A stretch of 46,656 bases of DNA from Candidatus Omnitrophota bacterium (GTDB lineage Bacteria > Hinthialibacterota > Hinthialibacteria > Hinthialibacterales > Hinthialibacteraceae), in NCBI GenBank assembly GCA_016934335.1, contig JAFGTC010000127.1, positions 1 through 46,656 of the forward strand. Reading direction: 5' to 3'. Shown here piece by piece: positions 7,068-14,980 of the stretch; within the stretch, counting starts at the first letter, position 1; every line of letters starts with the position of its first letter. Made by a program: the position numbers and the translations under genes. The notes under the pieces were generated by a model. It saw only the letters and a program-made list of their open reading frames with translations. It did no database searches and was not told where the DNA came from.

Positions 7068-8402
7068 TCACTGTTTGTTGAACAAATCCGTAAATAGAGT
7101 GGCCAGCGCTTCACCGATGCGACGGTGTCCGTCCGCGGAATAGTGGCATTCATCCACAAAAAAGGACTGAAATTCATTGTCAGCTTCGCGGGGATCATCA
7201 ATGCGGATCCCCATGGCCTCTTTTGCATCCGCCAGGGGAATGTTCTTTGCGTTCGCGATTTCCTGAAAGATGGAAAAATATACTTCCTCGCTGCGCAGGA
7301 CGCTTTCGCCGAAGAGAGAGCCGAGCGGTTCATGGCTGACGAAGGCTACTCGGGCTTTGGCTTCGTCGCCCAGTCGGCGGTAAGCGCGTCCAAGCGCCCA
7401 GCGGCTCATAGCATAGGAGCGGTCGGGAATGGCGCCGTCAGATTCTTCGATCATCTCGACGGCTTGGCGATGCTCGCCGCTTCGATTTAGTCGATCGGCG
7501 GCTTCGACCAACGCGAATGCAGCGGGATCCTGATAAATGCGCAAAAAAACGGGTTGAATGCCGTGTTCGCGGCAGAGATCCGCCATGCGCATCAATTCGT
7601 CTCGAAAGGTCTCTTCTGAAACGCGGACTTGCACTTCATCCAAGCCAGGCGGATTTTCTTGGATCGCCTTCAATTTATGGCGGCCGACTTCATAGAAAAG
7701 CGCGAAGACGGTGTTGCTCCATTGCAAAACATCCACCACTCGCCGAGTCCGCGCGATCCAAGGGATGGAGCGATCCGCGTCGACCGGGCGAATGACCAGA
7801 TACCGCCGGTCGTTGTAGCCCGGAGCGAAGACGGCCGCGTCGGGTTTATAGCGAAGCATCTGTGATAATCTTGCGCGGCATTGGACGGCTGAATAACCAT
7901 GCACGCCCGCATTGATGACTTCGGCGTCGATTCGCCTTTTGCGCAATTCTTCCTGGAGAACATAACTGTAGGCTTCATGATCCCGGACGCTGAATCCGTA
8001 AGTGCGCGAATCGCCGAATGTAATGATGCGGAAATCATGCTTCGATTGGAGCGGAGGATTGTCGTCTCCTCGAAATCCGCCGGCGTCGGTATGGATGGAA
8101 TGCCCCCAGGCCTCGCCTTCATAGGAAGGCTTTAATTTCCAAAACGTATGCGCATCCCAACAAAAGGCGCGAAAATTGGAGTCGCGTTCGGCGGAATATC
8201 GGGCGCCGAAAAAGATATCGATTCCAACAAAAGCCAGGAAAAGAATCAGAACGACCAACATCTTTTTTTGCCTGGGCGTTTCGGGTAGAAATGGCATGGA
8301 AGGCTGCTCCACGTTTTTGGATTCGAATCCGGGATTGAATCGGCGATCTTTATTCCCGGCTTGTTGTTCTCGCTGCATTCTATGAGCAAAGCGATTTACC
8401 AC
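7068..8402 (-). CDS. Membrane-anchored SGNH/GDSL hydrolase
   Basis: 444 residues with one N-terminal membrane helix (about 47-66, KMLVVLILFLAFVGIDIFFG), so the catalytic domain is probably periplasmic. All four SGNH blocks are visible: GDS (nucleophile Ser132), NAGVHG (164-169), GYND (Asn197), and DECH (Asp417, His420) near the C-terminus. Between blocks III and V lies a helical insertion (about 300-355) with a TPR-like rhythm (HRQAVEMIEESDG, then WALGRAYRRLGDEAKARVAF). The family cleaves or forms acyl and acetyl esters on polysaccharides or lipids; the substrate here is unknown. The start is GTG 8402, preceded by AAGGAGTGATAATCT. It leads a minus-strand series with the prepilin-like and DUF202 genes, with a 158-nt gap to the former. 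Confidence 0.88.
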   Translation of the reverse strand: MVNRFAHRMQREQQAGNKDRRFNPGFESKNVEQPSMPFLPETPRQKKMLVVLILFLAFVGIDIFFGARYSAERDSNFRAFCWDAHTFWKLKPSYEGEAWGHSIHTDAGGFRGDDNPPLQSKHDFRIITFGDSRTYGFSVRDHEAYSYVLQEELRKRRIDAEVINAGVHGYSAVQCRARLSQMLRYKPDAAVFAPGYNDRRYLVIRPVDADRSIPWIARTRRVVDVLQWSNTVFALFYEVGRHKLKAIQENPPGLDEVQVRVSEETFRDELMRMADLCREHGIQPVFLRIYQDPAAFALVEAADRLNRSGEHRQAVEMIEESDGAIPDRSYAMSRWALGRAYRRLGDEAKARVAFVSHEPLGSLFGESVLRSEEVYFSIFQEIANAKNIPLADAKEAMGIRIDDPREADNEFQSFFVDECHYSADGHRRIGEALATLFTDLFNKQ

Positions 8403-8523
8403 AGATTATCACTCCTTTCCGATGAAATCCACGATTGGGGAAGAAGGCTAGTTATTTGGATCCTAAACAGAGTTGAAAAATGTGCTATTCTCCAACACAG
8501 ATTTTCGCGAGGAGCAGCGACTT

Positions 8524-8745
8524 ATGCCGATTCACCGGTTTATTGAACGTCAACTTGCGCCGCTGGCCGTTCTGATTTCGGCGGCGGCTTTGTTATGGCC
8601 GGCGGGATTTGTTTGGATGAAGCCTCACATTCATGTGCTGCTGGGCGTAATCATGTTCGGTATGGGGACGACTCTGCGGGCGGCCGATTATCGACGCGTG
8701 CTCTATTATCCCAACTATCTGATCGCCGGGGTTATGGCGCCCTGA
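8524..8745 (+). pseudogene. N-terminal remnant of a bile acid:sodium symporter (BASS) family transporter
   Basis: The frame from ATG 8524 (GAGGAGCAGCGACTT upstream) encodes 73 residues, then a stop. The text (LAPLAVLISAAALLWPAGFVW, then PHIHVLLGVIMFGMGTTLRAADYRRVL, then PNYLIAGVMAP) matches the first two helices of BASS transporters, including the conserved 'GxIMFGMGxTL' stretch. Full family members have about 300 residues and ten helices, so some three-quarters is missing. The break comes exactly where the third helix should begin, 15 bp before the 3' end of the convergent SDR gene. No continuation is visible in another frame. This is best read as a deletion remnant, with a possible but unproven residual small membrane protein. 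Confidence 0.78.
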
Positions 8746-8760
8746 ATTATTTTTCTCTGA

Positions 8761-9645
8761 TTACTGGTGCATCCTCCAGCCGCCGCCGACGTAAAGGAGT
8801 TGGCCGGTCACCCATCGCGCTTGTTCGGAAGCCAGAAAAACGGCCGCATCCGCAATATCCGCCGGTTCTCCAACGCGTCGCAGGGGGCCTTGGCGAGATA
8901 TCGTCTCCACCATTTCGGGCGTCATGTAGCCGGTTTGAATGGGGCCCGGCGAGAGGATGTTGACGGTTATGCCGTATTTTCCCATTTCCGTCGCGGCGGA
9001 GCGGCTGTAGGATTCGATGGCGTGCTTGCTCGCGGCGTAGCTGATGTTGGCTTCGTGACAGTGCGCGGCGTCGCAGCTGATGTTGATGATGCGCCCCCAA
9101 CGGGTGTTTCGCTTTAGATATCGTAAAAGGTATTCCTTCATCATCAACGTATAGGCGCGTGTATTAACGGCGAACGTTTCATCGATGATCTTCGCCGTTG
9201 TCAGTTGCACGTTGTATTCCCCAAACCACCGATACTCCTCGGACGCCATGGCGGGATCGAATGTTTCCAGCACGTCATAGGTATGATTGTTGACCAGGAC
9301 GTCGACCGGCCCGATTTTTGTTTCGCAGCGGTCGAAGAGTTTGGGGATGTTGTCGGGGTTGCCCAAATCGGATTCCCACACGTCGGCTTTCACTCCCAAA
9401 GAACGGATGTTGTCTAAAACGGATTCGGCCGATTGCTGCTGCATCGCACGGAAAAAACAGTCGCCTCCGACGCCTGCCTCTTTCGCTTCCTGCAGTTCTT
9501 TTGCCGAGTAGGGGCAGTCTTCGCGAAAGTAGGAGATGAAGATATTCGCTCCCTGCATAGCGAGCGCTTTGGCGACGGCCGCGCCGATTCCGTGATTCGC
9601 TCCGGTGATGAGCGCGCATTTATTTTGCAGGCCTGGATCGATCAT
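8761..9645 (-). CDS. SDR-family NAD(P)-dependent oxidoreductase (FabG-like)
   Basis: 294 residues. Classical short-chain dehydrogenase landmarks: the cofactor motif TGANHGIG (14-21), the catalytic triad Ser190, Tyr203, Lys207 (NISC..., YAASK), the post-catalytic NILSPGPIQTG loop, and a C-terminal GGGW typical of FabG-like enzymes. It is longer than the usual 250 residues because of insertions after the second strand (around 40-80, with two Cys) and around 120-150, so it may act on a sugar- or polyol-type substrate rather than on an acyl-ACP. AGGAG sits seven nt before ATG 9645. It is divergent from an MFS transporter gene with a shared control region, suggesting a catabolic uptake-plus-oxidation pair. 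The substrate is unknown. Confidence 0.9.
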   Translation of the reverse strand: MIDPGLQNKCALITGANHGIGAAVAKALAMQGANIFISYFREDCPYSAKELQEAKEAGVGGDCFFRAMQQQSAESVLDNIRSLGVKADVWESDLGNPDNIPKLFDRCETKIGPVDVLVNNHTYDVLETFDPAMASEEYRWFGEYNVQLTTAKIIDETFAVNTRAYTLMMKEYLLRYLKRNTRWGRIINISCDAAHCHEANISYAASKHAIESYSRSAATEMGKYGITVNILSPGPIQTGYMTPEMVETISRQGPLRRVGEPADIADAAVFLASEQARWVTGQLLYVGGGWRMHQ

Positions 9646-9797
9646 GGTCGCTCCTTTTGTTTTTAAGAATTCGTGCGACGCTGCTGCTCATGTCTTATCG
9701 AAACTTCACGCGAAGGCGTCTCTTCGCAGAGTTGTCGAGATGGAAGCGATTGTAAACGATCGAATGAATTCCGCCTATGGAGATTAGACTGCTGCGC

Positions 9798-9826
9798 TTG
9801 ACAACGTTAACGTTCTTTCTAACAAT
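9798..9826 (+). promoter_or_regulatory. Promoter with embedded 12-bp palindrome upstream of the MFS gene
   Basis: TTGACA (9798-9803), a 17-nt spacer and AACAAT (9821-9826) form a plausible sigma-70 promoter. The perfect palindrome AACGTTAACGTT (9803-9814) starts at the last base of the -35 box and fills most of the spacer. That is where a repressor of LacI- or GntR-type would block polymerase. No regulator gene is adjacent, so the cognate protein must be encoded elsewhere. Confidence 0.5.
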
Positions 9827-9878
9827 GCGGAAGATACTCTGAACCGTTTTGGGGATTTCAAGAGAGGGAGGATTTTTC

Positions 9879-11222
9879 GTGGAGCAAGCAACAGAAATAA
9901 AAAAACAAAGTGTTTTTGAGGGCGTAACGCCTTATCACTGGCTGGTTGTTATTATCGCTTCGTGCGGCTGGCTGTTTGACTGCATGGATCAGCGAATTTT
10001 CGCTTTATCCCGCGAACCGGCGATTCAGGAATTGTTGGGCGGGGGCGCCGAAGAATCGACCATCGGTAATTTGCTGGGATTGGCCACAGGCTGTATGATG
10101 ATCGGCTGGGCGACGGGCGGCATTATCTTTGGAATCATGAGCGATCGATGGGGCCGCGTCAAAACCATGGTGTTTACCTTGCTGGTTTATTCCGGCTTCA
10201 CCGGTTTGTCGGGCATCTCTCATAGTGTTTATGATTTCATGGCGTATCGCTTTCTCGTCGGTTTAGGCGTCGGCGGAATGTTCGGGTCGGCGACGGCGCT
10301 TGTCGCGGAGAGCGTTCCCGGGAATTTTCGTTCTATTGCGCTCGGATCTTTGCAAGCTTTATCGGCGTGCGGGAATATCATAGGTTCGTTGATCAGTACA
10401 AGGATTCAGCCCAGCCAGCAGGATTTCCTTTTCGGCATGAGCGGATGGCGCATCATCTTCTTTGTGGGCATCCTTCCCGCTTTGCTCGTCATCCCCATCG
10501 TGTTTGTTCTGAAAGAACCGGAAGTATGGAAAGAAGCGAAGCGAAAATCAAAAGAAGCAACGGATGGATCGAAGCATGTCGGCTCCATCCCCGATCTGTT
10601 CCGCGATAAACGGTGGCGGCGAAATACGATCGTCGGCGTTTGTCTTGGCTTGTCCGGGATGGCGGGGCTGTGGGGCATCGGATTTTTCTCGCCGGAATTA
10701 ATCTCAACGGCGTTGGAAGGCTCCGATCAGAAGGTCATCGATACGGTGCGCGGCTACGGCACCGCTCTGCAGGATGTCGGGTCGCTTTTAGGCATGATCA
10801 CTTTTACTATTATTGCCACTTATATCGGCCGGCGGCTGGCGTTTCTGGGATCGTTCATCTTGTGCCTGTTCGTGACCATCTTTGTTTTCAATAATCTGAA
10901 AACAGGCATGGACGCCTACTGGATGCTGCCGATGATGGGCTTTGCGCAGTTATCCGTTTTTGCGGGCTATTCGATTTACTTCCCCGAATTGTTCCCCACG
11001 CGGCTGCGGGGAACGGGCGTTGGATTCTGTTATAACGTCGTTCGTTATTTAACCGCCGTATTCCCGTCGATGCTGTTCGGAATGAAAACGCTCTTGATTT
11101 CCATGGATGTCGCCGAGCCCTTCCGATTGGCGGCCACGATTATGTCTTCCATCTTTATTCTCGGCATGATCGCTCTGATCTGGGCGCCCGAGACCAAGGA
11201 TCAACCTCTGCCGGAAGATTAA
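9879..11222 (+). CDS. Major facilitator superfamily transporter
   Basis: 447 residues from GTG 9879, chosen because AGGGAGG at 9865-9871 is optimally spaced; an upstream in-frame ATG at 9849 lacks a site. Twelve predicted membrane helices. The MFS loop motif is clear between helices 2 and 3 (SDRWGRVK) and repeated in the second half (IGRRLAF). Family hallmark text before helix 11 (YFPELFPTRLRGTGVGF) places it among the sugar/organic-acid porters rather than drug exporters. A Cys-Asp pair in helix 1 (FDCMDQRIF) recalls AAHS-type acid transporters. It probably imports the substrate, or a relative of the substrate, of the divergent SDR enzyme. A strong terminator follows. Confidence 0.92.
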   Translation: MEQATEIKKQSVFEGVTPYHWLVVIIASCGWLFDCMDQRIFALSREPAIQELLGGGAEESTIGNLLGLATGCMMIGWATGGIIFGIMSDRWGRVKTMVFTLLVYSGFTGLSGISHSVYDFMAYRFLVGLGVGGMFGSATALVAESVPGNFRSIALGSLQALSACGNIIGSLISTRIQPSQQDFLFGMSGWRIIFFVGILPALLVIPIVFVLKEPEVWKEAKRKSKEATDGSKHVGSIPDLFRDKRWRRNTIVGVCLGLSGMAGLWGIGFFSPELISTALEGSDQKVIDTVRGYGTALQDVGSLLGMITFTIIATYIGRRLAFLGSFILCLFVTIFVFNNLKTGMDAYWMLPMMGFAQLSVFAGYSIYFPELFPTRLRGTGVGFCYNVVRYLTAVFPSMLFGMKTLLISMDVAEPFRLAATIMSSIFILGMIALIWAPETKDQPLPED

Positions 11223-11247
11223 GATTGATGTTTGAATGAATTCGAAA

Positions 11248-11288
11248 GCGGGCGCTGGAATCGATCGATTTCAGCGCCCGCCTTTTTT
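11248..11288 (+). terminator. Strong Rho-independent terminator after the MFS gene
   Basis: GCGGGCGCTG (11248-11257) pairs with CAGCGCCCGC (11272-11281) and the stem extends inward through A/T pairs to a GATC loop. C then TTTTTT follows. On the minus strand the same hairpin is followed by TTTCG, so it could also stop readthrough from gmk. Confidence 0.92.
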
Positions 11289-11385
11289 GGGCTCCGGATG
11301 GGGCAGGAGAATCATGGATGCAACGCCTCTCTCCTTGACGGCGAAGGATTATCGGACGGAGATGCTGCCGGTCTTTATGAGATTT

Positions 11386-12054
11386 TCATTCGGAAGACAG
11401 CCCGGGCAGCAGATTTTGTTTTTGTAAAGCGGCTTCTAGGCGGCGGCGCTGTAGTCGATGAGCGTTGATGATATGGTTGAGGTTCTGCACGGCTTCTTCC
11501 AGTTTATCGTTCACGAGCAAATAATCGAAAACGCCATAAAAGCGCATTTCGCGGCGGGCCTGCTGCAGGCGCGACTCGAGATCGTCGTGCTCGCTTTTGG
11601 GGCGGGAGTAGAGTCGCCGGCGCAGCGCCTCCATGGAGGGGGGGAGGATATAGACAAGAACGGCGCCGCTGTAAAGCGTTCGGATGGCCGCGGCGCCCTG
11701 GACGTCGATATCCAAAATGACGTCCAGGCCTTTTTCGAACTGTTCGTTCAGATAACGGCGCAGTGTGCCGTAATAATTCTCGTAGACGGACGCCCATTCC
11801 GCCATTTCATTGTTTTCAATCGCTTCTCGAAATCGCTCTTTGGTTACATAGAAATAATTGACGCCCTCCTGTTCTCCCGGCCGGGGAAGGCGGGTCGTCA
11901 TGGATACCGATAAAATCAATCCGGGGCAGAGTTTCATCACTTCAGCGATGAGAGTTCCTTTCCCCACTCCGGAGGGGCCGGAAACGACGATGGGAATTCC
12001 AGGCGTCGGCGGCTGGGTTTGCATTCCTGGTTTTTCTCCTGATATTTTTTTCAT
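11386..12054 (-). CDS. gmk: Guanylate kinase
   Basis: Phosphorylates GMP to GDP with ATP, an essential step of guanine nucleotide synthesis in the cytosol. The P-loop GPSGVGKGT is near residues 25-33. The GMP-binding region (SMTTRLPRPGEQEGVNYFYV), the lid (YSRPKSEHDDLESRL) and the conserved DIDVQGAAAIR are all present. The length of 222 residues fits the family. The first ATG (12054) has no good ribosome-binding site. ATG 12024 (MQTQPPTPG) is preceded by CAGGAG and is a likely alternative start, giving 212 residues; both keep the whole kinase fold. The gene is convergent with the MFS gene and divergent from corA. It is not next to rpoZ or dfp-like genes, its frequent companions. Confidence 0.96.
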   Translation of the reverse strand: MKKISGEKPGMQTQPPTPGIPIVVSGPSGVGKGTLIAEVMKLCPGLILSVSMTTRLPRPGEQEGVNYFYVTKERFREAIENNEMAEWASVYENYYGTLRRYLNEQFEKGLDVILDIDVQGAAAIRTLYSGAVLVYILPPSMEALRRRLYSRPKSEHDDLESRLQQARREMRFYGVFDYLLVNDKLEEAVQNLNHIINAHRLQRRRLEAALQKQNLLPGLSSE

Positions 12055-12190
12055 TGTATGAGACCATCATAGGTTGAAAGGATGATACCATAAAAGGCCA
12101 TGACGGAAGAAGCGTCCAAAGGTATCAAAACTTCATGGGAGGCGAAAACAGAGGTCGGGCTTCCACAAAAACGGAAAGGGATGAATGTAA

Positions 12191-13255
12191 ATGCTGCGAT
12201 TTATGAAAAAACGGTCCTTAAAAATTGGTCTTCCTCCGGGAGAGGCCGTGTATGTCGGCGAGGCGTGTCCGTGGGCGCCGCAATTGCGAATTATTGATTT
12301 CGACGCCGACAATTTGGAAGAATGCGAAACCATCGAAGCGTCCGATATTGTACCCTATAAGGAAAAATCTACGGTGACCTGGATTGATATTTCGGGCATT
12401 CATCGCGTTGAAGCCATTAAGAAACTGAGCGACATATTCAAGTGGCATGCGCTTGTGGTGGAGGACGTCGTCAATACGGATCATCACTGCAAAATGGAGG
12501 AGTATGACGATTATATCTTTCTGGTTCTCAAAATGATCCGGTTTGATGAATCGGCGAAGCAAATCGGCAAAGAACAGATCAGCGTCATTTTCGGGTCGAA
12601 TTACGTCGTGACGTTTCGCGAGAAAAAAGACGAATTCTGGGCGCCGATCATGAATCGGCTGCGATCCAGCCGGGGGCGCATACGGCGCATGGGCGCCGAT
12701 TACCTGGCGTACGCCATTTTCGATTTGATTGTAGATTATTACTTCGATGTTTTAGAAAAAGTGGGATTTGAGATCGAAGATCTTGAAGACGAATTAATCC
12801 GGGAACCCCAAAAAATCACGATGAATCATATTCACTCGATCAATAAGGAACTTCTTCTCTTTCGCAAAACCGTCTGGCCCCTTCGGGAAGTCGCCGGCCG
12901 GCTGGCGGAGGGAGAGCATGATCTCATCCAGGAGATGACTCTGCCTTTTATGCGAGATCTGCACGATCACGTGATTCAAGTGATCGACACCGGGGAAGCC
13001 TTCCGGGAAGTCATCTCTAATTTGTTGAATTTGTACATATCGCAAATCAGTAATCGGATGAATGAAGTCATGAAAGTGCTCACGATCTTTGCCGCCATTT
13101 TTATCCCTCTGACTTTCATGGCGGGAATCTACGGCATGAATTTCGATGTTATGCCGGAACTGCATGCGCCCTACGGATATCCGATCCTTTTGGGCGCCAT
13201 GCTGACCGTCGCTTGCGGGATGTTGTATTTTTTTAGGAGAAGGAATTGGTTTTAA
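12191..13255 (+). CDS. corA: CorA-type magnesium/cobalt channel
   Basis: 354 residues. A large cytosolic N-terminal domain (EYDDYIFLVLKMIRFD, then VTFREKKDEFWAPI, then the long stalk helix) is followed by two C-terminal membrane helices. The signature YGMN (314-317) lies at the periplasmic mouth between them. The protein ends with a basic RRRNWF tail, as in the homopentameric Mg2+ channels. By family it imports Mg2+ and can pass Co2+ or Ni2+; nickel passage would be relevant to the NiSOD gene, but this is speculation. GGAAAGGGATGA precedes the ATG. Its 3' end lies 6 bp from the convergent trkH stop, leaving no room for a separate terminator. Confidence 0.96.
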   Translation: MLRFMKKRSLKIGLPPGEAVYVGEACPWAPQLRIIDFDADNLEECETIEASDIVPYKEKSTVTWIDISGIHRVEAIKKLSDIFKWHALVVEDVVNTDHHCKMEEYDDYIFLVLKMIRFDESAKQIGKEQISVIFGSNYVVTFREKKDEFWAPIMNRLRSSRGRIRRMGADYLAYAIFDLIVDYYFDVLEKVGFEIEDLEDELIREPQKITMNHIHSINKELLLFRKTVWPLREVAGRLAEGEHDLIQEMTLPFMRDLHDHVIQVIDTGEAFREVISNLLNLYISQISNRMNEVMKVLTIFAAIFIPLTFMAGIYGMNFDVMPELHAPYGYPILLGAMLTVACGMLYFFRRRNWF

Positions 13256-13261
13256 GAGAGT

Positions 13262-14749
13262 TCATCGCGTCCAGAAGCGCGGGGCCGTCAAGATGAGCAC
13301 CGAATAGAGTTCGAGTCGTCCGACGATCATGCACAGGGCCAGCCACCATTTGATCAAGAGCGGCATGGCGGCGTAATTGTCGTAGGGGCCGACCGCTCCC
13401 AGGCCGGGTCCGATATTGAAGAGGCAGGCGGCGGTGGCGCTCAGGGACGTGATGAAGTCCAGGCCGTAAGCCGAAAGCAACAGACACGACGAGATGAAGA
13501 CGGCGCCGACCAGAATGAAGAAGCCGCTGATTCCGTAGAGAATTCTGTCATTGACCGCTTCGCCGTCCTGCTTTACGACGATGACGGATGTGGGATAAAG
13601 AAGGCGCAGCATTTCGCGATAGGCGATTTTCGCCAGCAGGATGATTCGGATGACTTTTATGCCGCCTCCCGTCGAGCCGGCGCAGCCGCCGATGAACATC
13701 AGAAAGAACAGCATCATCCCCGCCATGTGGGGCCATTCTTCGAAATTGGCAGTGCAGTAGCCGGTCGTCGTCATGATGGAGACCACTTGGAAAACGCTGT
13801 GTTCAAAGGAGCGGAAAAATCCGCCTTCCTGACCGCTGGGGAAGATCCATAGAGTCATAATGAGAGAGGCGCCGGCCAGGAGAAGGATGTAGACGACAAA
13901 TTCGCCGCTTTTTTTATAACAGGAAAAATCGCCTTTCAAAAATCGATAATGCAGAGAGAAATTGACGCCCGCTATGGTCATGAAAAGAATAGTGATCCAG
14001 TTGACGGCGGAGTTCTCATAGCCGCCGATGCTGAGATGATGCGTCGAAAAGCCTCCCGTCGCGACTGTTCCGAAAGTATGGCAGAGCGCTTCGTAAAGGT
14101 TCATGCCGCAAAACATCAGCGCGATAGTCTGAATGGCGGTGACCAGCACGTACACTTTGGACAGGGTGAAGGCTGTGTCGGTTATGCGGGGTTTAAGCCG
14201 GTCGGCCACGGGGCCTGGCGTTTCAGCTTTGAACAACTGCATGCCTCCCGCCCCGATGAGCGGCAGAATGGCCAGCGACAGAACGATGATCCCCATGCCG
14301 CCCAGCCAATGGGTGGTGCTGCGCCAGAACATGATGGCGTGGGGTTGATTGAAGTCGGTGAGGACGCTGGCGCCGGTGGTGGTCAATCCCGACGCGCTTT
14401 CAAAGACGCTGTTCGTAAAGGATGAAAAGATGGTAAAAAGCGTTTGAGAGGCGCCGGGATTTACGAACGTTTCCGCAATGAAAAAGGGCAGGGCGCCGAA
14501 GAGGCTGCACAGCAGCCAACTTCCCGCCACAATCAAAAAGCCTTCGCGCGGAGTGATGTCGGCGTCCCGGTTTTCGCCGCGGCCGAAAATGGCGGCGGCG
14601 CCTACGGCGGATGTAAGAAGCATGGAGATGACTATGGGCGCTCCGCCTCCCGTGCCGAACCACCAGGCCACGGCCAGCGAGGGGAGCATGGCGGCGCTGT
14701 AAACGATTAGGATGAAGCCTAAAATGTAGCTTACGAGTTCAAAACGCAA
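13262..14749 (-). CDS. trkH: TrkH-type potassium uptake protein
   Basis: 495 residues, about ten to twelve membrane helices. The four pore loops of the TrkH/KtrB superfamily are recognisable, each with its filter glycine: SGLTTTGASV, FGTVATGGFST, IMTTTGYCTANF and LFNIGPGLG. It ends ELYSVLILTAPRFW, as TrkH proteins do (GRLE...). By family it is the membrane subunit of a Trk K+ transporter gated by a cytosolic TrkA nucleotide-binding ring; no trkA gene is in the window. It converges with corA, so two cation transporters face each other with 6 bp between their stops. Confidence 0.95.
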   Translation of the reverse strand: MRFELVSYILGFILIVYSAAMLPSLAVAWWFGTGGGAPIVISMLLTSAVGAAAIFGRGENRDADITPREGFLIVAGSWLLCSLFGALPFFIAETFVNPGASQTLFTIFSSFTNSVFESASGLTTTGASVLTDFNQPHAIMFWRSTTHWLGGMGIIVLSLAILPLIGAGGMQLFKAETPGPVADRLKPRITDTAFTLSKVYVLVTAIQTIALMFCGMNLYEALCHTFGTVATGGFSTHHLSIGGYENSAVNWITILFMTIAGVNFSLHYRFLKGDFSCYKKSGEFVVYILLLAGASLIMTLWIFPSGQEGGFFRSFEHSVFQVVSIMTTTGYCTANFEEWPHMAGMMLFFLMFIGGCAGSTGGGIKVIRIILLAKIAYREMLRLLYPTSVIVVKQDGEAVNDRILYGISGFFILVGAVFISSCLLLSAYGLDFITSLSATAACLFNIGPGLGAVGPYDNYAAMPLLIKWWLALCMIVGRLELYSVLILTAPRFWTR

Positions 14750-14898
14750 CGATTTATTCCTGAATCACTGATACTATGTCAAACATGCTCAATGGCACTG
14801 CAAAGGTAATGTATCACAGAAGAAAAAACAATAAATAGTTCGGCGCGTTTACGCTTCGGTCTCCTGCGCGGCAAGGGTGCGGATTTAACTACGCGTCA

Positions 14899-14907
14899 TG
14901 CTATAAT
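14899..14907 (+). promoter_or_regulatory. Extended -10 promoter upstream of secA
   Basis: TGC-TATAAT (14899-14907) is an extended -10 element; no good -35 hexamer is seen 17 nt upstream, which such promoters tolerate. It leaves a leader of roughly 65 nt before ATG 14981. No secM-like leader peptide is visible. Confidence 0.6.
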
Positions 14908-14980
14908 AACGCTTACAGCATAACTCATTTGACTTTGACTCGTTTTTTATTATACAGAACATTCAAAATAGGAAATCTCA

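Noticed and set aside
6910..7071. N-terminal extension of the first prepilin-like gene
   Set aside because: The extension has no ribosome-binding site, runs into the stop of the SGNH gene and would bury the prepilin peptidase site 54 residues inside the protein.
12055..12190. Magnesium riboswitch upstream of corA
   Set aside because: No M-box-like pairing or conserved purine-rich core could be recognised by eye in this 136-bp gap; a covariance-model search would be decisive.
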